Notes: a model not told the origin generated them from the letters alone. A DNA stretch of 64,000 bases from Undibacterium sp. CCC3.4 (GCF_034347425.1 NZ_CP133779.1:1426001-1490000), one strand, 5' to 3'; shown: positions 40,750-51,800, counted from the first letter of the stretch. Translations and numbers: made by a program.

Positions 40750-42462
40750 ATGTTAGCTGAACAAAAACAAGAAATTCTCCGCCTCTTGCAACAAGCTGTT
40801 GCGCCTTTGATTGCCGATACCAGCGTGTCGGCCAATGTCTTGCTGGAACGTCCACGCGATGCGGCACATGGCGACATCGCCTGCAACATCGCCATGCAGA
40901 TTGCCAAGCCTTTGCGCAAAAATCCGCGTGAGATTGCCCAGCAGATCGTTGCTAGTCTCGAAGCTGCGGCGCATCCTTTGATTGCTGCGGTGGAGATCGC
41001 CGGTCCCGGTTTCATTAATATCCGCTTGGCAACTGCCGCCAAGCAAGCCATCGTGAAAACCGTGCTGACGGCCGGGGTTACCTATGGTCAGAGCCGGCGC
41101 GGTGCCGGTCAAAAGGTGGTGGTCGAGTTTGTCTCGGCCAATCCTACCGGTCCGCTGCATGTCGGCCATGGTCGCCAAGGTGCGCTCGGTGATGCGCTGG
41201 CGGCTTTGCTCGATATCCAAGGCTATGCGGTTACCCGTGAGTTTTACTATAACGATGCCGGTGTACAGATCGCCAATCTCGGCTTGTCGGTACAGGCGCG
41301 TGCCAATGGCCATGCGCCGGGCGACCCGGCGTGGCCGGAAACGGCTTACAACGGTGATTACATCGCCGAGATCGCCCGCGATTTTCTCGATAAAAAAACC
41401 GTTTCGGCCAGCAATGGCGTGCCGGTCACCGCCAACGGCGACGTCAACGACCTCGAATCGATACGCGCGTTTGCGGTCACTTACTTACGTCGTGAGCAAG
41501 ACAGCGATTTGCTGGCTTTCGGTGTGAAATTTGATCATTATTATTTGGAATCGTCTTTGTATGTCGATGGCAAAGTGGCCGCCACCGTTGCGGCACTCAC
41601 GGCTGCCGGTAAAACTTACGAGCAGGATGGCGCATTGTGGTTACGTACCACCGAATACGGCGATGACAAAGATCGCGTGATGAAGAAGTCAGATGGCACC
41701 TATACGTATTTCGTGCCGGATGTGGCTTACCATGTGAGTAAATGGGAGCGTGGCTACCGTCAGGCTATCAATATTCAGGGCAGCGATCATCACGGCACGA
41801 TCGCGCGCGTGCGCGCCGGTTTGCAAGCGCTTGATGTCGGTATCCCACAGGGTTATCCCGACTATATCTTGCACAAGATGGTGACGGTGATGAAGGACGG
41901 TGCCGAAGTCAAAATTTCCAAACGCGCCGGTTCATATGTGACGGTGCGCGATCTGATCGACTGGTCAGGTAATGGCGATGTGGTGCGTGGTCGTGATGCC
42001 GTGCGGTTTTTCCTGATCTCGCGCAAAGCCGATACCGAGTTTGTATTCGATGTCGATGTCGCGCTGTCGCAGTCGGATGAAAATCCGGTTTACTATGTAC
42101 AGTATGCGCATGCGCGGATTTGCTCGGTGTTGGCACAGTACTCGACTGAAGAAGCCGGTTTTGCCGCACTTGCCGAGGTCGATTTGACACCATTGACGGC
42201 ACCGCGTGAAGCCAGTTTGCTGGCCAAGCTGGCAGAATACCCGGAAGCGCTGGAACGCGCACTCGACGAACTTGGTCCGCATCAGGTGGCGTTTTATTTG
42301 CGTGATCTGGCCGGTGAGTTGCACAGCTATTACAATGCTGAACGGGTGTTGGTCGATGACGAGGCGGTGAAATTGGCGCGCTTGGCATTGATGCTGGCGA
42401 CGCGTCAGGTGATACGCAACGGTCTGGCTTTGATCGGCGTGTCGGCACCACCGAAAATGTAA
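40750..42462 (+). CDS. argS: arginine--tRNA ligase
   Basis: 570 residues, a class I synthetase. N-terminal additional domain (about 1-120), HIGH-type motif [14 protein letters not shown], catalytic core with the KMSK-like segment [19 protein letters not shown] (Lys-Ile-Ser-Lys), and a C-terminal anticodon-binding helical domain (about 440-570, ending [17 protein letters not shown]). Complete and intact. It leads a run of same-strand genes with SPOR, DsbA and SDR proteins. Confidence 0.97.
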   Translation: MLAEQKQEILRLLQQAVAPLIADTSVSANVLLERPRDAAHGDIACNIAMQIAKPLRKNPREIAQQIVASLEAAAHPLIAAVEIAGPGFINIRLATAAKQAIVKTVLTAGVTYGQSRRGAGQKVVVEFVSANPTGPLHVGHGRQGALGDALAALLDIQGYAVTREFYYNDAGVQIANLGLSVQARANGHAPGDPAWPETAYNGDYIAEIARDFLDKKTVSASNGVPVTANGDVNDLESIRAFAVTYLRREQDSDLLAFGVKFDHYYLESSLYVDGKVAATVAALTAAGKTYEQDGALWLRTTEYGDDKDRVMKKSDGTYTYFVPDVAYHVSKWERGYRQAINIQGSDHHGTIARVRAGLQALDVGIPQGYPDYILHKMVTVMKDGAEVKISKRAGSYVTVRDLIDWSGNGDVVRGRDAVRFFLISRKADTEFVFDVDVALSQSDENPVYYVQYAHARICSVLAQYSTEEAGFAALAEVDLTPLTAPREASLLAKLAEYPEALERALDELGPHQVAFYLRDLAGELHSYYNAERVLVDDEAVKLARLALMLATRQVIRNGLALIGVSAPPKM

Positions 42463-42519
42463 GTGGCTGCGGCCCTTGCCTCTACCTTGAATCGAACAGC
42501 TTTTTTTTGCCGGAGACGC

Positions 42520-43170
42520 ATGAAACCTCATTCTTCACGATTGCAACGCCAACTTGGCAATACTTTGACCGGACTGATCATCGGATTGGTGATCGGTCTG
42601 GGCATCGCGGTTGCGGTGGCATTGTTGATTACCAAGACCAGCACGCCTTTTACCAATAAAGGCTTGAAAACTGATAAAGCCGATCAACCCTCAGTGCAAC
42701 TGCAAGATCCGAACAAACCTTTATACGGCAAAGACACGGCGCATGATATCGCCAAAGTCGCGCCGGAGACCGCACCAGCGGCAGCAGCAGTGCCGCATGC
42801 CGCGGCCAAGCCCGATGAGTTGACGGCGAATCAGTTGGCCAATAGCCAAGCGGTGAAGGCGACCGAACCGAAAGTTGCGGCACCGGCAGCAAAACCGCCG
42901 GCAGCAGCGCCGACGGCCGAAGTGAGTGATGATAAATATACGTATTCGCTGCAAGCCGGGGCCTTCAAAGAGCAAGCCGATGCCGAGAGCGCGCGCGGAA
43001 AATTAGCCTTGCTCGGTTTTGAAGCCAAGGTGACGGAAAAGACTTCGGATACCGGCACCATGTACCGGGTACGGATAGGACCATTCGGCAGTGTTGAAAC
43101 AATGAACCGAACTCGTTCCAGATTGTCTGAGAATGGCGTCGATGTGGCGGTAGTAAGAACAGTGAAATAA
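42520..43170 (+). CDS. SPOR-domain membrane protein (FtsN-like)
   Basis: 216 residues from ATG 42520. A short cytoplasmic N-terminus precedes one membrane helix (LTGLIIGLVIGLGIAVAVALLI). An Ala/Pro/Lys-rich linker and a C-terminal SPOR domain (about 140-216, YSLQAGAFKEQADAESARGKLALLGFEAKV, YRVRIGPFGSVETMNRTRSRLSENG) follow. The order matches FtsN-type divisome proteins. It lies between argS and dsbA, a common Burkholderiales arrangement. Confidence 0.9.
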   Translation: MKPHSSRLQRQLGNTLTGLIIGLVIGLGIAVAVALLITKTSTPFTNKGLKTDKADQPSVQLQDPNKPLYGKDTAHDIAKVAPETAPAAAAVPHAAAKPDELTANQLANSQAVKATEPKVAAPAAKPPAAAPTAEVSDDKYTYSLQAGAFKEQADAESARGKLALLGFEAKVTEKTSDTGTMYRVRIGPFGSVETMNRTRSRLSENGVDVAVVRTVK

Positions 43171-43256
43171 TTACCACCGGGTGTAGCCCATGCAGCGTCT
43201 GGACTTGGATTTGCTGCGGCTGTGCCTGAGTGAATGACATTTTTAAAGGAAAAATA

Positions 43257-43958
43257 ATGCGTGTATTGAGTCAAGTGCTGCGTGGATTGTTATTACTCGG
43301 TTTGGGTTTCTTAGCCAGTGGGGCAGGCGCGAGTCCGGCCGCACCGCAAAGCGGCGTCGAGTATCGGGTATTGAGTCGTACCCAGCCCACCGAGAGTGGG
43401 AAAAAAGTTGAAGTCATCGAATTCTTCGGTTATTTCTGCCCGCACTGTAATGCTCTTGAGCCGGTGATCGCCGAGTGGGTGAAAAAGCAGGGTGACAATA
43501 TCGTCTTCAAACGCGTGCACGTGAATTTTCATGGCTTGGTCACGCAACAGAAGCTGTACTTCACTTTGGAAGCGATGGGTAAAACTGAGGAATACCATGC
43601 CAAGGCATTCAATGCCTATCATGTTGAACGTAATCGTTTGCAAAGCGATGCAGATATCATGGAATTCGTTGCCAAATCGGGAATCGACAAACAGAAGTTC
43701 TCCGATATTTACAACTCTTTCGCCATCAGCAGCAAGCTCAGCCGCGCTACCCAACTGATGGAGTCGTATCAGATCGACAGCGTGCCGACCATCGCTATCG
43801 ATGGCCGCTACGTTACATCTCCAGCGCAAGCGGTTTCGACCGTGACGCGGGTGAGCGAAGATCAGCAAAACCGTGCCGTGATCCAGGTATTAGACTTCCT
43901 CGTCGCCAAGGCTGCCAAAGAAAAATTATCGGCAGCACCGGCTACGGTCAAGAAGTAA
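43257..43958 (+). CDS. dsbA: thiol:disulfide interchange protein DsbA/DsbL type
   Basis: 233 residues from ATG 43257, preceded by AAAGGA. The signal peptide (LRGLLLLGLGFLASGAGA) exports it to the periplasm. Thioredoxin-fold DsbA with active site Cys61-Pro-His-Cys64 in FFGYFCPHCNALEP and the cis-Pro loop QIDSVPTIAIDGRYV. It introduces disulfides in exported proteins. A strong terminator follows, ending the argS-SPOR-dsbA group. Confidence 0.95.
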   Translation: MRVLSQVLRGLLLLGLGFLASGAGASPAAPQSGVEYRVLSRTQPTESGKKVEVIEFFGYFCPHCNALEPVIAEWVKKQGDNIVFKRVHVNFHGLVTQQKLYFTLEAMGKTEEYHAKAFNAYHVERNRLQSDADIMEFVAKSGIDKQKFSDIYNSFAISSKLSRATQLMESYQIDSVPTIAIDGRYVTSPAQAVSTVTRVSEDQQNRAVIQVLDFLVAKAAKEKLSAAPATVKK

Positions 43959-43977
43959 GCTGAGAAGTTGAACATCG

Positions 43978-44003
43978 GTCCGCCAACTGGCGGACTTTTT
44001 TTT
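43978..44003 (+). terminator. intrinsic terminator after dsbA
   Basis: GTCCGCC AACT GGCGGAC stem with T8, about 20 bp beyond the dsbA stop. Confidence 0.92.
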
Positions 44004-44016
44004 GAGTGGAGAGACC

Positions 44017-44793
44017 ATGCAAGCAGTGTTCATCACCGGTGCCTCATCGGGAATCGGGGCCGCCTTGGCGGCAGCCTATGCCGAGCAAGGCGCCAGCCTG
44101 GGTTTGGTGGCGCGGCGTGGCGAGCAGTTGCAACAACTGCGCGCCAGTTTGGCCCATCCCGAGCGGCACTCTGTGTATGCGCTCGATGTGAATGATCACG
44201 CCGCTCTGGCGGCAGCGGCGGCAGATTTCCTGGCCAAAAGCGGCCGCGTCCAAGTTGTCATTGCCAATGCCGGTATCTCGGTCGGCACGCTGAGCGCCGA
44301 GCCGGCGGATCTGGCGGTGTTTGAACGGGTGGTGGCGACCAATTTGACGGCGACCGTGGCGACCTTCACTCCCTTCATCGCTGCCATGCAGAACTATGCC
44401 GCTGACACGCCATGCCGTCTGGTTGGTATCGCCAGTGTGGCAGGCATACGCGGTTTGCCCGGTGCCGCTGCCTACAGTGCTTCGAAGGCAGCGGTGATCA
44501 GTTATTGCGAGTCCTTGCGGGTGGAATTGAAACGCTCAGGCATTCGGGTGGTGACGCTGGCACCCGGTTATATTGATACGCCGATGACCGGGAAAAATGC
44601 CTACACCATGCCGTTTCTGATGCCGGTGCAGCGCTTTGCCACGCTGGCCTTGCAGACGATTGCCCGCGGTCGCAGTTACCGCGTGATTCCTTGGCAAATG
44701 GGGCTGGTGGCAAAATTACTGCGCCTGCTGCCGAACTGGCTCTATGATTGGGCCATGCAGAAGGCACCGCATAAGGCGCGCGCCGATGGATGA
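44017..44793 (+). CDS. SDR-family NAD(P)-dependent oxidoreductase
   Basis: 258 residues from ATG 44017, preceded by GGAGAG. Classical short-chain dehydrogenase: TGASSGIGAALAAAYAEQG cofactor loop, NAGIS, and the catalytic Ser-Tyr-Lys in GIASVAGIRGLPGAAAYSASKAAV. Substrate unknown. The last codons overlap the next gene's start by eight bases. Confidence 0.92.
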   Translation: MQAVFITGASSGIGAALAAAYAEQGASLGLVARRGEQLQQLRASLAHPERHSVYALDVNDHAALAAAAADFLAKSGRVQVVIANAGISVGTLSAEPADLAVFERVVATNLTATVATFTPFIAAMQNYAADTPCRLVGIASVAGIRGLPGAAAYSASKAAVISYCESLRVELKRSGIRVVTLAPGYIDTPMTGKNAYTMPFLMPVQRFATLALQTIARGRSYRVIPWQMGLVAKLLRLLPNWLYDWAMQKAPHKARADG

Positions 44794-45652
44794 TGTCACT
44801 GCTGCCACCGCTGCCACCGCTGCCACCGCTGCCACCGCTGCCACCGCTGCCATTGCGGCCGGTCTGACCGACGCGGCCGGTACGCGCCATCATCCGGTGG
44901 CGGCCCGTGACGCGCGCATTGTTTGCCTGGTGCCGTCCTTGACGGAATTGCTGTGCGATTTGGGTTTGTCCGCGGCCGTGGTCGGGCGTACCGGGTTTTG
45001 CATCCACCCGGCGGAAAAGGTGGCTTTGATTCCTAAAGTCGGCGGCACCAAAGACGTCAATATAGAAAAAATCCGTCAGTTGGCACCGACGCATTTGATC
45101 GTTAATATCGATGAAAACGAGCAGCCGACGGTGGCCTTGTTGGCGCAATTCATTCCCCACATCATCGTCACCCATCCACTGCTGCCACGCGATAATTTGG
45201 CGCTGTATCGTTTGTTCGGCGCGCTGTTTGAGGTGATGCCGGCGGCGCAGCATCTATGCGCCGAATTTGAGTTAGCGTGGGCGCGCTTGCCTGTGGCTGC
45301 ACCCCGACAAACGGTGGTGTACTGCATTTGGCAAGATCCGTGGATGACGGTGTCGGCCGCCACCTATATTGCAGCGATGCTGGCGCTGATCGGTTGGGAA
45401 TGCTGGACGCCAAGCGACGACACGCGGCGCTATCCGGCCTTCAGTTGGAACTCTGCCATGCTCGAACAGATCGATTTGGTCTGCCTCTCGACCGAGCCGT
45501 ATCGTTTTACTGCCGTGCATGTCGATGTTCTGGAGAAGCAGCTTGGTAAGCCGGTCTTGCTTATCGATGGAGAGCGACTTTCTTGGTATGGCAGTCGCGC
45601 CATTGCCGGCCTGGGCTATCTGGGGCAGTTATGCCGTGGTGAGTCTGAATAA
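44786..45652 (+). CDS. helical-backbone metal receptor / cobalamin-binding-like protein
   Basis: 288 residues from ATG 44786, overlapping the SDR stop. A BtuF/periplasmic-binding class III pattern follows the N-terminal repeats: RIVCLVPSLTELLCDLGLSAAVVGRTGFCIHPAE, VGGTKDVNIEKIRQLAPTHLIVNIDENEQP and LLIDGERLSWYGSRAIAGLGYL. No signal peptide is seen, so it is probably cytoplasmic, unlike true BtuF; similar small proteins occur in many Burkholderiales. It is not next to a transporter permease; a TonB-dependent receptor follows. Whether it binds a corrinoid or a metal chelate is unknown. Confidence 0.8.
   Translation: MDDVTAATAATAATAATAATAAIAAGLTDAAGTRHHPVAARDARIVCLVPSLTELLCDLGLSAAVVGRTGFCIHPAEKVALIPKVGGTKDVNIEKIRQLAPTHLIVNIDENEQPTVALLAQFIPHIIVTHPLLPRDNLALYRLFGALFEVMPAAQHLCAEFELAWARLPVAAPRQTVVYCIWQDPWMTVSAATYIAAMLALIGWECWTPSDDTRRYPAFSWNSAMLEQIDLVCLSTEPYRFTAVHVDVLEKQLGKPVLLIDGERLSWYGSRAIAGLGYLGQLCRGESE
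44798..44851 (+). repeat. in-frame 9-bp tandem repeat near the start of the metal-receptor-like gene
   Basis: Six units of ACCGCTGCC (the first is ACTGCTGCC), encoding Thr-Ala-Ala repeats. The unit is three codons, so gain or loss of copies leaves the frame intact. Confidence 0.95.
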
Positions 45653-45991
45653 ACTGAAAATAATTTGTCTAATATCAAATTGAATCAGTATAAATAATTT
45701 TCATAAAACTTATCTGCCGGCTAAGTTTCAACATCCTTACCACAGTCATACGGCGCGCTGCTTTGTAGCTGCTCAGCACTATGCTATCTTTTTCCTCCTG
45801 TTCGTCCATATTGAGAACGATTTTCCGACGCATGGTATCTGTGCACCATTTTGCTGCCTGATGGCCAGCCGGAATAATTTTTGCTTATACAAAAGACATA
45901 AGGCCGCGTCGTCGAAATTTGCACAAATGTGTAGCAATTTCGCGGGGCGGCATAATTTTTGTCTTCTTTTGGTGCTCTTAACGATAAAGGT
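45653..45991. other. AT-rich intergenic region before the TonB-dependent receptor
   Basis: About 340 bp. It is AT-rich near 45655-45720. No confident promoter hexamers, Fur box or riboswitch was recognised. A frame on the opposite strand (45779-46225) overlaps the receptor start and has no supporting features. Confidence 0.5.
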
Positions 45992-48331
45992 ATGACCATG
46001 GTGAATACATATAACGGCAAGCTGCTCTGTATCGCAGCGGCAGTCTCGTCGATTTTTGCCAGCCCAGCATGGGCCCAGCAAAGCAGTGACACAGCAACGC
46101 CGAATGCGAAGCGCTCGGATCAAATCGAAACCGTCACAGTGACGGCGCAAAAACGCAAAGAAGACGCCAGCAAAGTGCCGCTGAGTATTTCCGTCATGAA
46201 GGGTGAAGAATTGGCTGGCCAACACATCACTGACCTCAGCGATGTGACGCGGGCCGTGCCGAATGTGTCGTTTTCCGGTGCCAGCGGTTCCGGTTCCGGC
46301 TTGAGCAATATTGAAATTCGCGGCGTCAGTTCTTCGGCCGGTTCCAGCACGGTTGGCGTGTATCTCGATGATGTATCGATGACGACGCGCAATCTATACA
46401 GTTTGGGCAGCGCCGAACCGAAATTGTTTGATATCGATCGCATCGAGGTGCTGCGTGGTCCACAAGGTACTTTGTATGGTGCCAGTTCGATGGGCGGCAC
46501 GCTCAAATTCATCACCAATCAGCCTGATTTGAAAGAGCGCGATGGCACGGTTTCTAGCGAATTCTCGTCGACCAAGGGTGGTGGCACCAACTATACGGTC
46601 AATGGCGTCTACAACTTGCCGCTGATTAAAGATGAACTGGCGCTGCGCATCGGTGTGCAACAGGGGCATAACAGCGGCTTTGTCGACCAAGTTTCGCCGA
46701 CTACCCGCAAGGTGATCAGCAGCGGGATCAACAGTGAAGACAGTTCGGTATTACGCGCCGCTTTGAAATGGATGCCGACCCGTGATTTGGCGATTACACC
46801 TTCGGTGTTGTACCAAGAAGTGAAGTCGAAAGATATTGACGCATTTTATCTGGCCTTGCCCGGTAATCAAACCGCGAAGACCGTGCGCGAGCCGGGCACC
46901 GACAAATTGGTCGTGCCTAGTGTGACTGTCAATTACGATATGGGCTTTGCCGATCTGGTCGCGGTGTCGAGTTATTTCGCACGCGACTTTAATCGCACCC
47001 AAGACGGCACTACCGTCAACAGCGCCTACATCGGTGGCGTCATCAATGCCGCAGCAACGGCACCGGCCGGTCTCGGTGATGTGGTCGCGGGTTTGCCATC
47101 GGCGGTGTATCTCAATAATAAGGTGCGTCAGTTTTCGCAGGAAATTCGCTTGGCCTCGAAGCCGTATGATGGCAGCGCCGCGGCCTCGCCTGTGACCTGG
47201 ATAGGTGGGGTATTTTATTCGAATTTGAAAACGGATGTGGTCGATAACGAGCCTGTATTCGGCATCAATACCGCATTTAAGAATGCCGGTGCCAGCATCA
47301 GCGATCCGGCCATCTTGGGTTCCGCCTTCCCGGGCGACAATTCGTATTTCAGCGCACGCCATTACAAGACCACGCAAACGGCCTTGTTTGGTGAAGCCAC
47401 GTATCACTTCAGCCCAACTGTCAGTGCCACGGTCGGCGCGCGCTATTTACGCGCCACCGATTCGCTCTCGCGCGATGGTGACTTGTTCTTTGCCGGTGGC
47501 CCGACACATTCCGATGCCAGCTCAAATTTCAATGCGACGACACCGAAAATTGCTTTGTCTTGGCAAGTCGATCCGAATAACAGTGTGTATGCCAGCGCGG
47601 CTCAGGGTTTCCGCTTAGGTGGACAGAACCGCGCGATTCCGGCGGCCGTCTGTGCTGCCGATTTTAAAAATCTTAATATTACGGCGGCCCCGACTTCGTT
47701 CGATCCCGATAAATTGTGGAGCTATGAAGTCGGCAGTAAATCGCGTTTGATGGGCAATCGCGTTTCGCTCAATGTGGCGGCGTTTTACATCGATTGGAAT
47801 CAGTTACAACAGGATATAGTATTACCGGGTTGCGGCTTCGATTATGAAACCAATGTCGGTAAAGCCAAGAGTTATGGCTTGGAAGTGGAAATGAAGATCA
47901 AGCCGACTTCGAATATTTTGCTTGGTTTGTCAGCCGGGTACACGAATGCGAAATTGGCCACCGATGTGCCGTCGATCGGCGCTTCCTCGGGTGATCCTAT
48001 CCAAGGCGTGCCGAAATACAATGCCAGTCTGACGGGTCAGTATAATTTCGATGTCACTAACGATGTCTATGGTTTTGCGCGCGGTGCGGTGCATTGGGTA
48101 GGTGCCAGCCATGGTAGTTTGACGCATACCGATCCCGATTATTTGCGTCCGGCTTATAACACGGTCGATGCCAGTGTCGGTGCCAGTTACGGCAATTGGG
48201 AAGTTTCGTTGTTTGCAAAAAATCTGCTGAATAACGAGAAGGTGATACAACGCCCGAATGTGCAATCTGTGAATGAAGGTTATCGGGTTCGTCCGCTGAC
48301 GATAGGTTTGAGTTTGAACGGAAAAATCTGA
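45992..48331 (+). CDS. TonB-dependent outer-membrane receptor
   Basis: About 779 residues; AAAGG sits just upstream of ATG 45992, with an alternative ATG at 45998. A signal peptide (LLCIAAAVSSIFASPAWA), TonB box (ETVTVTAQKR), plug domain (about 50-170, NIEIRGVSSSAGSSTVGVYLDD, IDRIEVLRGPQGTLYGASSMGGTLKFIT) and a 22-strand-type barrel are present. The plug is of the type used in receptors of unknown substrates in many Proteobacteria; nothing here fixes iron, cobalamin or sugar. The last residue is Ile (GLSLNGKI) where most barrel proteins end in Phe. It converges on the receiver gene. Confidence 0.9.
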   Translation: MTMVNTYNGKLLCIAAAVSSIFASPAWAQQSSDTATPNAKRSDQIETVTVTAQKRKEDASKVPLSISVMKGEELAGQHITDLSDVTRAVPNVSFSGASGSGSGLSNIEIRGVSSSAGSSTVGVYLDDVSMTTRNLYSLGSAEPKLFDIDRIEVLRGPQGTLYGASSMGGTLKFITNQPDLKERDGTVSSEFSSTKGGGTNYTVNGVYNLPLIKDELALRIGVQQGHNSGFVDQVSPTTRKVISSGINSEDSSVLRAALKWMPTRDLAITPSVLYQEVKSKDIDAFYLALPGNQTAKTVREPGTDKLVVPSVTVNYDMGFADLVAVSSYFARDFNRTQDGTTVNSAYIGGVINAAATAPAGLGDVVAGLPSAVYLNNKVRQFSQEIRLASKPYDGSAAASPVTWIGGVFYSNLKTDVVDNEPVFGINTAFKNAGASISDPAILGSAFPGDNSYFSARHYKTTQTALFGEATYHFSPTVSATVGARYLRATDSLSRDGDLFFAGGPTHSDASSNFNATTPKIALSWQVDPNNSVYASAAQGFRLGGQNRAIPAAVCAADFKNLNITAAPTSFDPDKLWSYEVGSKSRLMGNRVSLNVAAFYIDWNQLQQDIVLPGCGFDYETNVGKAKSYGLEVEMKIKPTSNILLGLSAGYTNAKLATDVPSIGASSGDPIQGVPKYNASLTGQYNFDVTNDVYGFARGAVHWVGASHGSLTHTDPDYLRPAYNTVDASVGASYGNWEVSLFAKNLLNNEKVIQRPNVQSVNEGYRVRPLTIGLSLNGKI

Positions 48332-48369
48332 TCGTTTTAATGTGACTCGGGCTGGCCCGGGTTGCTAAA

Positions 48370-48407
48370 CAAGGCTGCGCGAACTGAGAAGTCGCGCAGC
48401 CTTGTTT
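48370..48407. terminator. bidirectional terminator between the receptor and receiver genes
   Basis: CAAGGCTGCGCGA/TCGCGCAGCCTTG, a 13-bp perfect stem with a nine-base loop, followed by TTT on each strand. It abuts the receiver-gene stop codon. Confidence 0.8.
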
Positions 48408-48820
48408 CAGGCTTCAATCAATTTTTTGATGGTACTTTGCAGCATATGTTTTTGCAGTGGCTTTTCCAGAGTCCCTAAAAAATTTTGCCGCGCCAGTTGT
48501 GCCACTAAGGAAGCTGAGTACAAAACTTTCGCACCCTGGCCAGACATCAAAATCACGCCACCTTGGTACTTGCGTTCGCTGAGCTCTTTCATCATTTCAA
48601 AGCCATCAATTTCCGGCATTTGGATATCGCATAACAGTAAATCCGGTTTGCGTTCGCACCGGTCGAATTCTTGTAAACCCAGCCGGCCGCCGAGCGCGGT
48701 ACTGATGTGCTTGACGCCAAGTTCGCCCAAGAGGTCAGAAACGAAGTCGATTTGAAAATCATCATCGTCGATGACCATCACATGCAGGTCTTCACAATTG
48801 AGGGGGAGTACGCTAGTCAT
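48407..48820 (-). CDS. single-domain response regulator (CheY-like receiver)
   Basis: 137 residues consisting only of a receiver: VMVIDDDDF, phospho-acceptor Asp65 in [17 protein letters not shown] and the switch Lys in LGTLEKPL. The start overlaps the stop of the giant kinase by four bases (ATGA). The sequence is close in pattern to the third receiver of that kinase ([21 protein letters not shown]), so one may derive from the other. Likely accepts phosphate from the kinase. Confidence 0.92.
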   Translation of the reverse strand: MTSVLPLNCEDLHVMVIDDDDFQIDFVSDLLGELGVKHISTALGGRLGLQEFDRCERKPDLLLCDIQMPEIDGFEMMKELSERKYQGGVILMSGQGAKVLYSASLVAQLARQNFLGTLEKPLQKHMLQSTIKKLIEA

Positions 48821-51800
48821 GGCTTATCCTTTAGGGGTAGTTGGGTGCTGCCAGTTTGCAGCAAGCGCTGATCCCAGTCGGCTTTCCAGTCGACGAAGGC
48901 AGCGGCGGCCATGGGTTTGGCGATGAAGTAGCCTTGCACTTCATCGCAGCCTGAATGGGCGATCAGATCCCAATCTTGTTGTGTCTCCACGCCTTCAGCG
49001 ACCAAATTGAGGCGGAATATTTTACCTAATTGTATGCTTGATCCGAGAATCGCGCGCGCCGCTTCATCATCGGTGGCACCGTTGACAAAGGCGCGATCGA
49101 CCTTGAGTTCGGTGACTGGCAATTGCTTGAGATTTTCCATGGTTGAAAAGCCGGTGCCGAAGTCATCGATCGATAAGCCGAAGCCCTTGAGACGCAGACG
49201 CGTCAAAATTTCCAGACTGAGGGTGAGGTTGTCCATCAAGCGGCTCTCAGTCAATTCCAGCGTGATCTGCTTGGTTTCAATTCCCGCGCTGGTGACGATG
49301 TGTTCAAATTGTTCCGGTAAATCGGCTTGGTCGAGATCGTCCATCGAGACATTGACGGATAATTTGAAACTTTGCCCGAACTGCTGCCACAGGCCGAGCT
49401 GCTGGGCGGCTTTGCGCAGCACTTCGTGGGTCAGTTGATTGATCATGCCATGCGCTTCGAGCACCGGCACAAAACTGGCCGGACCGATGATGCCGCGCTC
49501 GGGATGACGCCAGCGTGCCAGACATTCTGCCCCGACCACATGCCAGTTAAGCACCGAGACTTTCGGTTGGTAGAAAATTTCGACGCAGCCGTTTTCCAGA
49601 CCGTGTTGCAGCTCTTCGAGTGACAGCGCCGCTTCTTTTTGACACGGGATGCGTGCCGGACGCGATTGCTGTTGCTGTGCCAAGGCGAGTTCGAGCGCAT
49701 CGGCTTGCAAAGGCTTTTTCAGCGCGCCGAGCAGATGCAGGCCATACGCTTTGACCAGACTCTCGGCGGCCTTGAGCAGGTTGTGGTCGACGCTACTGAC
49801 CAAGATGACCGAACCTTGGAAGCCGAGTTCCGCGATTTGACGTAAGAAGGTAATACCATCCATGCCATGCAGATGTAAATCACACAGCAGCAAATCGGGT
49901 TGGTAGGTGCGTAGCATGGTCAGGGCTTGATGCCCATCCATGCACGAGATGATGCGCGTGACACCGAGTTGACGCAAAAAACTGTTGGCGATCTCGATAT
50001 GATTGGCATCGTCTTCCAGTACCAGCACATGTAATTCTGCATTGGCCGCGCGGCGCCGCGCCGCGCGTATGGCTGCCGCGGAGACAATGGCTGGATCGCC
50101 TTTGGCATCGACATAGCGTTGCACGAAGTGGGCGATTTGGCTATGCCAATCGTGCAGCGAGCGCACGATTGCCAATGCTGCCGTGCCATCGGTATCGTCG
50201 TGCAGTTGTTCCAAGCGATGGCACAGATCGGCAAATTGATGCGCCCCGACGGTGCGCGCGCTCGATTTGAATTTGTGGCCGAGCGCGGCCAGCGCGAGCT
50301 GGTCGCGGCTGGCGCAGGCGGCATCGAGTTCGAGCAAGCCCTGTCGGGCCGAGTCGACGAATTTGTTGGCGAACTTAGAGATTTTTTCCGGTACCGGCCC
50401 CAGTTGTTTTTCCAGTTCGCGCAAATCGATGCAGAGATCAGGATCGATCTCGCTTTGGCGAAGCGCATCCGGACTGTCGGCGCTGCTTGCGACGGCCGGC
50501 GCATCTGACAGCCAACGCACCAGGGTCCGATACAAGATGGCCGGTTCGAAGGGCTTGGCGATGAAGTCATTCATGCCGGCCGACAGGCATTGCAGGCGGT
50601 CTTCGTCCATGGCATTGGCGGTCATGGCAATCACCGGCAGGTGGGCAAATTTTTCTTGACTGCGCAAGGCACGTGTCGCCGCTAATCCATCCATGACTGG
50701 CATTTGTATATCCATCAGTATGCCGTCGACCGTTTTTTTTGTCAGTAACTCCAGCGCTTGTTGGCCATTGCTGGCCAAGAGCACGGTGAGTCCGGCTGCT
50801 TCCAGCAATTCGGCGGCGATTTGTTGGTTGAACAGATTATCGTCAGCCACCAAGAGTGTGATGCCACCACGCTGTTTGGCCAACAGTTGTAATTCGCTCG
50901 GCTGGTATGATTCGGCTGGCGCGGGGGCCGCACAGGCAGGTGGATGGGCGGCATCCAGTTGTACTGAAAACCAGAAAATGCTGCCTTTCCCCAGTTCGCT
51001 GCTGACCCCGACTTCGCCGCCCATCAGGCGTGCGAGTTGGCGACAGATTGCCAGCCCCAGGCCGGTGCCGCCATATTTGCGGGTGGTGGAACTGTCGCCT
51101 TGTTCAAAAGTTTGGAACAGCTTGGCTTGCTGCGCCGGGCTCATGCCTATGCCGGAATCTTCGACTTCAAAGCGTACCAGGCTGGTATTGCCGAGATCTT
51201 GCACTTTGCGTACCCGCACCACGATCTCGCCATGCTCGGTGAATTTGAGCGCGTTGTTGGTGTAATTGATCAGAATTTGGCTGATGCGGTGCGGGTCGCC
51301 GTGCAGGTATTTTTCCAGCGTGGCATCGACGTCGAAACGAAAGCCGATGTCGCGGCCCGTGAGTTTGTTCCCCATCATGCTGGCCAAATCATTGAGCAAG
51401 TCTTCGAGCCGGAAGTCGAGTGCTTCGAGGGTCATTTTGCCGGCTTCGATTTTAGAAAAATCGAGTACGTCATTGACGATGTGCAGCAGATGTTGGCCTG
51501 AGAGTTGAATTTTTTTCAGGTAGTCTTTTTGTTTCGGATCGCTCGTCGCTGCCATCGCCAGATAGGTCATGCCCAGCACCCCGTTCATGGGGCTGCGAAT
51601 TTCATGGCTCATGTTGGCGATGAAATTGCTCTTGGCTTCATTGGCCGCTTCGGCCAAGTGGCGCGCCTCGGCCAACTCGACGGTGCGGCTGACGACCAAT
51701 TCTTCAAGGTGATGGCGATGGGTATCGAGCTCGGCTGCCAGACGTTTCTTTTCAGTGATATCTTCCTGCACCGAGACGTAATGGGTGATGCGGCCATCGG

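Noticed and set aside
44498..45253. 251-codon minus-strand open frame with Gly-Ser-Gly repeats
   Set aside because: It lies opposite the dehydrogenase and metal-receptor genes, and its repeats are the reverse complement of the 9-bp coding minisatellite.
45779..46225. 148-codon minus-strand frame before the TonB-dependent receptor
   Set aside because: It overlaps the receptor's signal peptide and plug coding region on the other strand; no ribosome-binding site.
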